Assembly (NCBI GenBank): GCA_903813345.2
Contig: CAIIXF020000001.1
Span: 6,079,098-6,143,097, forward strand
Length of the DNA: 64,000 nt
DNA from: Owenia fusiformis
Taxonomy: Eukaryota; Annelida; Polychaeta; Sabellida; Oweniidae
Direction of reading: 5' to 3'
The notes beneath the pieces were generated by a model, which searched no databases, was not told where the DNA came from, and was given only the letters and a program-made list of their open reading frames with translations. A program made the translations under genes and the position numbers. Below, one piece after another: positions 61,901 to 64,000 of the stretch; the first letter of the stretch is position 1, and every line of letters begins with the position of its first letter.

Positions 61901-62583
61901 AAAATCGCTTACTTGGACATTCATCTGTGTTGCAGTCATCACTTTCTGTTTCACTTAACTGACGAGTTTCTCCATCAGCAGCCAAACAAGCATCTCCACC
62001 ATATTCAGGTGCTGGATTGTCACATGACCTAGAACGTGTCTTTGTACCTCCACCGCACGTGCTAGAGCAGGAACCAAATTCTGACCATTCACTCCATCCT
62101 CCATTGACTGTTTTGAAAACAAACATGATAATTGAATAGTATTGATAATATTTTTAATCATATAAATTATATTTACAAAAATGCTGAGCAATCACTCGAT
62201 CCTTTGTTGACTGTTTTGGAAAGAAACATCAGCAATTAATAGAGTGAATCATCTTTTTGATTGCTTCGTTCTATTATTTAATCTATTTAAAACTATACAT
62301 TGACATATTTGAGGAAACGTTACATACATTTCCCTTTTGAAAACCTCTTATGGATACTTTTGAATATATGTTTATCAAAATCGCTTACTTGGACATTCAT
62401 CTGTGTTGCAGTCATCACTTTCTGTTTCACTTAACTGACGAGTTTCCCCATCAGCAGCCAAACAAGCATCTCCACCATATTCAGGTGCTGGACTGTCACA
62501 TGACCTAGAACGTGTCTTTGTACCTCCACCGCACGTGTTAGTGCAAGAACCGAATTCTGACCATTCACTCCATCCTCCACTGA
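55204..62583 (-). CDS. Gene B: tandem paralogue of gene A, 3' part with six TSRs, mucin-like, LDLa and tail
   Basis: Exons in transcription order: 62583-62389, 62107-61913, 61634-61440, 61293-61099, 59263-59069, 58702-58508 (six TSRs, 195 bp each), 57049-56145 (mucin-like plus first half of LDLa), 55961-55838 (rest of LDLa), 55277-55204 (hydrophobic tail, TGA at 55206-55204). In-window coding is 2273 nt in one consistent frame, 757 codons including the stop. Domain marks are as in gene [58 protein letters not shown]. It differs by more TSRs, a longer mucin segment (301 codons against 197) and eight extra residues before the tail. The 5' exons, including any signal peptide and PLAT domain, lie beyond 64000. 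The role is presumably that of gene A. Confidence 0.87.
56145..57049 (-). CDS. Gene B mucin-like exon with a 93-bp internal coding repeat
   Basis: 905 bp. It is Thr/Ser-rich with the same opening ([10 protein letters not shown] against [10 protein letters not shown] in A) and the same closing CQFGQYSC...SSCIEETE. Its middle (about 56560-56890) has a 31-residue unit, [19 protein letters not shown] followed by [12 protein letters not shown], repeated three to four times almost perfectly. Gene A lacks this expansion. Confidence 0.9.
57231..57911. mobile_element. Decayed DNA transposon in the gene B intron before the mucin exon
   Basis: The ends GTACGCTTTCTCCCCAATA (left) and TATTGGGGAGAAAACGTAC (right) are inverted. 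The minus strand at 57492-57295 reads [17 protein letters not shown], then [11 protein letters not shown], a TGA, then [20 protein letters not shown] and [15 protein letters not shown]. This matches the C-terminal pattern (WGYLK..VY.. LK..I...I ..L..V....R...C...GGH) of mariner-related transposases. About 680 bp; broken. Confidence 0.72.
58741..58932. mobile_element. MITE with CAGGCCCGTGGCCA ends
   Basis: The left end CAGGCCCGTGGCCAGAA pairs with the right end TTGGCTACGGGCCTG. The interior has G9-10 runs and a repeated GGGGGGTTCAC phrase. A fragment of the same family is at 32733. It lies in a gene B intron. Confidence 0.75.
59348..59377 (-). pseudogene. Relic of a TSR exon start in the gene B introns (copies also near 61717 and 62191)
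   Basis: Upstream of TSR exons 59263, 61634 and 62107, at 83-113 bp, a minus-strand CAAAACAG acceptor-like end is followed by TCAACAAAGGATCG or a close variant. This aligns with the normal exon start TCAATGGAGGATGG but then loses similarity. The same relic in each unit shows it was present before the unit was duplicated. Confidence 0.6.
59454..61006 (+). mobile_element. Mariner-type transposon copy, 1.55 kb, with a second element nested in it
   Basis: The ends CGAGGGGTGATCAATAAGTA (59454) and TACTTATTGATCACCCCTCG (to 61006) are perfect complements. The inverted arms extend to about 210 bp. Transposase remains on the plus strand at about 60273-60590 read [29 protein letters not shown], then [15 protein letters not shown] and a C-V-x6-G-TYLEG end. 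These are mariner D-N-A-P-x-H and PYSPDL-x-x-CD landmarks; stops and missing parts make it dead. The left arm is split by a nested element at about 59560-59969. It sits in the gene B intron between the fourth and fifth in-window TSRs (61099 and 59263). Confidence 0.88.
59560..59969. mobile_element. Small element nested in the left arm of the mariner copy
   Basis: Perfect 12-bp ends, CAGATGCGAGTA at 59560-59571 and TACTCGCATCTG at 59958-59969. The right mariner arm lacks this segment, so it inserted later. No coding capacity. Confidence 0.75.
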
Positions 62584-64000
62584 CTGTTTTGAAAACAAAC
62601 ATGATAAATGAATAGTATTGATAATATTCTTGATTATATAAATTATGTTTAGAAAAATGCTGAGCAATCACCCCAACCACCGTAAATTGGGCATATCATC
62701 CAGTTATGTTGATGGTTTATCAATATATGAAATAAATATTCAGTATCAATGATTTGCGATCATCCAATTACTTTTTAAATTCATCGTTTTTAAATCAAAA
62801 CGTAAAACATGTTCTATCAAGGCTTGGTAATTGTAGAAGTTATCTTACTTTCGGAAAGCCTCAAACAACATCCTTATCCATCCAACATCCTACGATATTT
62901 GTACAGATTATACCACAATTTCGACAGTTAATCAATACAGAACTTTAATTAAACAAATTCGCACGGATATACACTCCCCTCCATAAGTTTGGCAACCTTT
63001 TCCCCCCATTGAACTACGTGTTAAAGCCTCTTTACGTTTGAATTTTTATTTACTTAACCGGCGATGAAATAACTTATAATATTGATGGAAACGTAACTTG
63101 ACTTTATTTCCAATACCTCCAAATTTTCTCAATTTTTTCCCTCAATTACAATAGGTCGAAAATTGATGATAAATTTGATGAATTTTTGAAAATCGTCATT
63201 CCCATGTAATCCAATGGGAAATGAAGGGTTCGGAGCAAATCAGAAATCAGGATATCTTTTCAGTAAAAGATTCAGCAAAAAATATTTTTATATAGAAAAT
63301 TGAATTGTCTAACTTTTTTGAACACTAAGTGTTTAGTTTATTTGATGAATATTAAAGTTACAGCGCTTCAAAGTCATTTTTGAAAACAATTTTTCGCCTC
63401 CTGTGTTATTTCAATGGGAGAGGTTTTTTGAAAAACAATTTTGACTTTAAAGCCCTATAACTTTGTTGAACCTGAAGAAACATATCAATTTTTTGTTAAA
63501 TAAAGTTAGCAAATTCAATTGCCTGCCTAACTCGTATTTTTTTGCAAGGACTCGGATGGATGGATATTCTGTCATATGACTTGCGGCAAACCTACCATTT
63601 CCCATTGGTTAACATTGGAATGTCGATTTTCAAAAATTCATCAAATTTATCATCAATTGTCGACCTATTGTAATTGAGGAAAAATATTGAGAAAACTTGG
63701 AGGTATTGGAATTAAAGTCAAATTACGTTTCCACCAATAGTATAAGTATTTTCATCGCCTGTTAGGTAAATAAAAATTCAAAGGTGAAGAGGCTTTAACA
63801 CGCAGTTCAATGGGGGAAAAAGGTTGCCAAACTTATGGAGGGGAGTGTATATCATATACCACTCTGGAGCAATTTGTACAACCACCACAAAGACATTAAC
63901 CCATTGATATTCACATTCCCCTTCTCCCTTGCATACAGTGTTTGAATAGACCAATGGAAAGCCGTGATATCTTACCCCCGGGATCTTACCTGGGGGTCAT
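62584..64000. other. Gene B intron or 5' flank up to the window end
   Basis: A TSR relic at about 62660-62690, then sequence shared with gene A intron 5 (62880-62950 with 47813-47875; 63900-64000 with 47960-48035), interrupted by the element at 62972-63847. No coding exon was found; the next upstream exon of gene B must lie beyond 64000. Confidence 0.65.
62972..63847. mobile_element. 876-bp element with about 240-bp inverted arms
   Basis: The ends CACTCCCCTCCATAAGTTTG and CAAACTTATGGAGGGGAGTG are flanked by TATA and TATA (a TA target is likely). The arms continue with CAACCTTTT-CCCCCATTGAAC, TTTGAATTTTTATTTA and TCAATTACAATAGGTCG. It interrupts sequence that is continuous in gene A. A single arm occurs at 33513. 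No transposase frame was seen, so it is non-autonomous. Confidence 0.85.

Overview
This window is from the nuclear genome of an invertebrate animal. It is AT-rich, its genes are split by short GT-AG introns, and it holds many small inverted-repeat transposons. The protein families (IFT172, DEG/ENaC channel, carboxylesterase, and modular PLAT, thrombospondin type-1, LDLa and EMI-like extracellular domains) fit a marine lophotrochozoan, hemichordate or lancelet. The sequence alone does not let me choose between these.

Layout. (1) 193-22728, plus strand: a complete IFT172 gene with 37 coding exons. The joined reading frame gives 1753 residues, against 1749 in human. A 38th, same-length alternative copy of exon 22 lies in the following intron. 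(2) 22729-26971: intergenic, full of inverted-repeat elements. (3) 26972-28639, plus: an intronless DEG/ENaC-type sodium channel of 555 residues. (4) 28640-33236: intergenic, with a tandem array of about 240-bp units at 29498-31030. (5) 33237-36435, plus: a four-exon gene for a 181-residue secreted cysteine-rich protein that resembles a lone EMI domain. (6) 38039-43508, plus: a twelve-exon carboxylesterase/cholinesterase-type enzyme of 631 residues with a hydrophobic tail. (7) 53510-44757, minus: an eleven-exon gene (called A) for a 665-residue protein. Its order is signal peptide, PLAT domain, four thrombospondin type-1 repeats (TSRs), Ser/Thr-rich mucin-like stretch, LDLa domain and C-terminal hydrophobic tail. 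(8) 62583-55204, minus: the 3' part of a tandem paralogue (B) with six TSRs and the same mucin, LDLa and tail exons. Its 5' exons lie beyond the window.

How it fits together. IFT172 is an intraflagellar-transport component and is functionally unrelated to its neighbours. Genes A and B are a local tandem duplication. Their TSR exons are all 195 bp with phase 1-1 boundaries, so copies can be added or lost without breaking the frame, and the introns carry relics of earlier copies. Several transposons inserted after the duplication, and the paralogous introns preserve the empty sites.

Exon limits were set by hand from splice consensus, reading-frame phase and homology remembered from known families. 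The joined lengths of IFT172, the EMI-like gene, the esterase and gene A are all divisible by three with no internal stop. No database search was run.
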